Assembly (NCBI GenBank): GCA_030427245.1
Contig: JAUHXA010000071.1
Location: forward strand, 1 to 35,049
Reading direction: 5' to 3'
Origin: Bacteroidia bacterium
Lineage (GTDB): Bacteria > Bacteroidota > Bacteroidia > Chitinophagales > UBA2359
DNA length: 35,049 nt
The position numbers and the translations under genes are program-made. Of this stretch, positions 33,880-35,049 are shown piece after piece. The notes under the pieces were generated by a model that saw nothing but the letters and a program-made list of their open reading frames with translations, did not search any database and was not told where the DNA came from. Every line of letters begins with the position of its first letter. Position 1 is the first letter of the stretch.

Positions 33880-34860
33880 TTAAAATCTTTTTTCTTTTTT
33901 AAAAAATAGAAAATCACTTTCAATACATTCATTTCCTACACAATCTTTTGACTTGCCAAACATTGGTTTCTGTGCTTCAAAGTCTGTACGTTTGATGGCA
34001 TAGAAAAGTGTCTCTGCACTCAAAACACTTTTTTGATTGGTTGTTAAGAGACGGATTAGTTCATTAGTAAAACCTCTTGCAGGAACGGTTTCATCATCGA
34101 AACCACTAGCTATCACTGTCAAAGCTTGTTTACCGCAGGTTTCTCGAGGATGAATGAGTCGGGATTGATGCGGTGTATAGGCTTCAATAGAGTTGAATCT
34201 GTTGTCAAATATTTTACCACTATAGCACGCATCTACCACCAAGAGTATGCGTCTTTTGTAGTTATTATCCTCTTCTGCTTCCATTAGATTTTGGCTATAT
34301 TTTTCTCGTTCTTGTGTTTCAACGTTTGCCTCTTCTATATATGCGTAAATCGTTTTGAAAGGCATAGGGTAATCGTCAGATGTATTGAAAGAAGGGATTC
34401 CATGGAATGGAACGCCATGTCCACTGAGATAAAGAAAAATATTTTTGCCCTGATTTTTTAAGGTTCCCAATATTTCCTCCAATTCTTTTCTGGAGATATT
34501 ATAGTGTGTCTGTACCTCTTCAAAATCATAGTGTTCCTCTAATACTACTTGAAGACGTTTGGCATCTTCTACAAAAATGGGATTGTTGTCTTCACCGCTT
34601 TTGGTTTGGGAAATAGCTACGAGAATGGCGACATTTTCCTCATTGACATTTTCTAAACAGTCTTCTCTATCTACAGGGTTGGTGGTCAATTGCCCTTCTG
34701 TTGCTGGACTTGGATTTTTGCCGCTTTTGCCCCTATTGCCATTCGCTCCCCCTCCCTTTGAGCTTTTTGGACAAAAAGAACAGAGTCTTACTGTTACTGG
34801 ATGCCCTGCCTTTCCTCCTTCTCCTGCGTTACCTACTTTTCCGTTCTTCCCTGCATTCAT
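33880..34860 (-). CDS. Caspase-family protease with collagen-like Gly-X-Y leader
   Basis: Peptidase C14 (metacaspase/orthocaspase-type) domain, 326 residues from the ATG at 34860; a TTG at 34902 would add 14 residues. Catalytic dyad: His148 in LYLSGHGVPFHG and Cys212 in LLVVDACYSGKIF. The substrate-loop region has ASGFDDETVPARG. The first 48 residues hold glycine at every third position (Gly4, 7, 10, 13, 16, 19), then CSFC (Cys27, Cys30), then Gly38, 41, 44, 47: ten Gly-X-Y triplets split by a possible metal-binding CxxC. There is no signal peptide, so it should be cytoplasmic. Bacterial caspases often act as death effectors in immunity; the activator is not visible here. It forms a unit with the downstream exported protein. 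Confidence 0.85.
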   Translation of the reverse strand: MNAGKNGKVGNAGEGGKAGHPVTVRLCSFCPKSSKGGGANGNRGKSGKNPSPATEGQLTTNPVDREDCLENVNEENVAILVAISQTKSGEDNNPIFVEDAKRLQVVLEEHYDFEEVQTHYNISRKELEEILGTLKNQGKNIFLYLSGHGVPFHGIPSFNTSDDYPMPFKTIYAYIEEANVETQEREKYSQNLMEAEEDNNYKRRILLVVDACYSGKIFDNRFNSIEAYTPHQSRLIHPRETCGKQALTVIASGFDDETVPARGFTNELIRLLTTNQKSVLSAETLFYAIKRTDFEAQKPMFGKSKDCVGNECIESDFLFFKKEKRF

Positions 34861-34996
34861 AATGGTTTTGATATTCTTAAAGGGCTTTTTACTATTGAAC
34901 AAAGGCGTTTTTCCTTGAATAGAACTTATGTTTCGGTGACTTTTGAAAGGTAAACTAAAAATAGGAAAAAGGAAAAAAAAGTGTTTGATTTGCTGG

Positions 34997-35049
34997 ATGA
35001 ATCAAGAAATCACCTCAAAAGAGTTATTGACCATACGTGCAGACGACTT
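34997..35049 (+). CDS. Possible start of a divergent gene, cut by the window edge
   Basis: An ATG at 34997 opens MNQEITSKELLTIRADD and runs off the end. The peptide is polar and reads like a soluble protein start. It would be divergent from the caspase gene, with about 135 bp of AT-rich DNA between the start codons. Too short to identify. Confidence 0.3.
   Translation, partial: MNQEITSKELLTIRADD

Noticed and set aside
1-35049. tRNA, rRNA or CRISPR features
   Set aside because: No cloverleaf, rRNA core sequence or regularly spaced direct repeats were seen by eye.

Overview
The window looks like chromosomal DNA from a Bacteroidota bacterium, possibly a Saprospiria-like lineage (the class is a guess). 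The evidence is two SusC/CirA-style TonB-dependent receptors with N-terminal carboxypeptidase-regulatory-like domains, several secreted proteins with type IX secretion (T9SS) style C-termini, Bacteroidota-type promoters (TTTG-N19-TAnnTTTG), and few Shine-Dalgarno sequences. No rRNA, tRNA or CRISPR array was seen.

Layout. 1-1860 is a decayed accessory patch: the 3' part of an IS66 transposase, then a type II toxin-antitoxin pair in which both genes carry a single-base frameshift. 1989-3276 holds a small secreted protein overlapping a membrane-anchored glycerophosphodiester phosphodiesterase, both AT-rich. 3509-9760 is one 2083-residue secreted protein: sorbosone-dehydrogenase-like propeller, PKD domains (one split by an inserted domain), seven DUF11-type repeats and a T9SS tail. 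9919-16836 (minus) is a giant single-gene fusion of a GHKL/Hsp90-type ATPase and a superfamily 1 helicase, the best candidate for an uncharacterised defence-like system. It is flanked by a truncated HigA-like antitoxin and a decayed reversed ORF.

17526-28330 is mostly housekeeping and envelope: uvrB, a TonB receptor, a lipid kinase, a beta-carbonic anhydrase, a small Cys-containing exported protein, a second TonB receptor and miaE. 28575-33196 carries two more exported proteins, a lamin-tail multidomain protein and an Omp28/thioredoxin-like protein with a T9SS tail. 33276-34860 (minus) is a two-gene unit: a caspase-family protease with a collagen-like Gly-X-Y leader, and, one base downstream, an exported helical protein of unknown function. 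A gene may start divergently at the right edge.

The accessory genes (transposon relic, TA relics, ATPase-helicase, HigA relic, caspase pair) are interspersed among ordinary genes rather than forming one compact island. Strong inverted repeats separate the convergent pairs and serve as likely bidirectional terminators.
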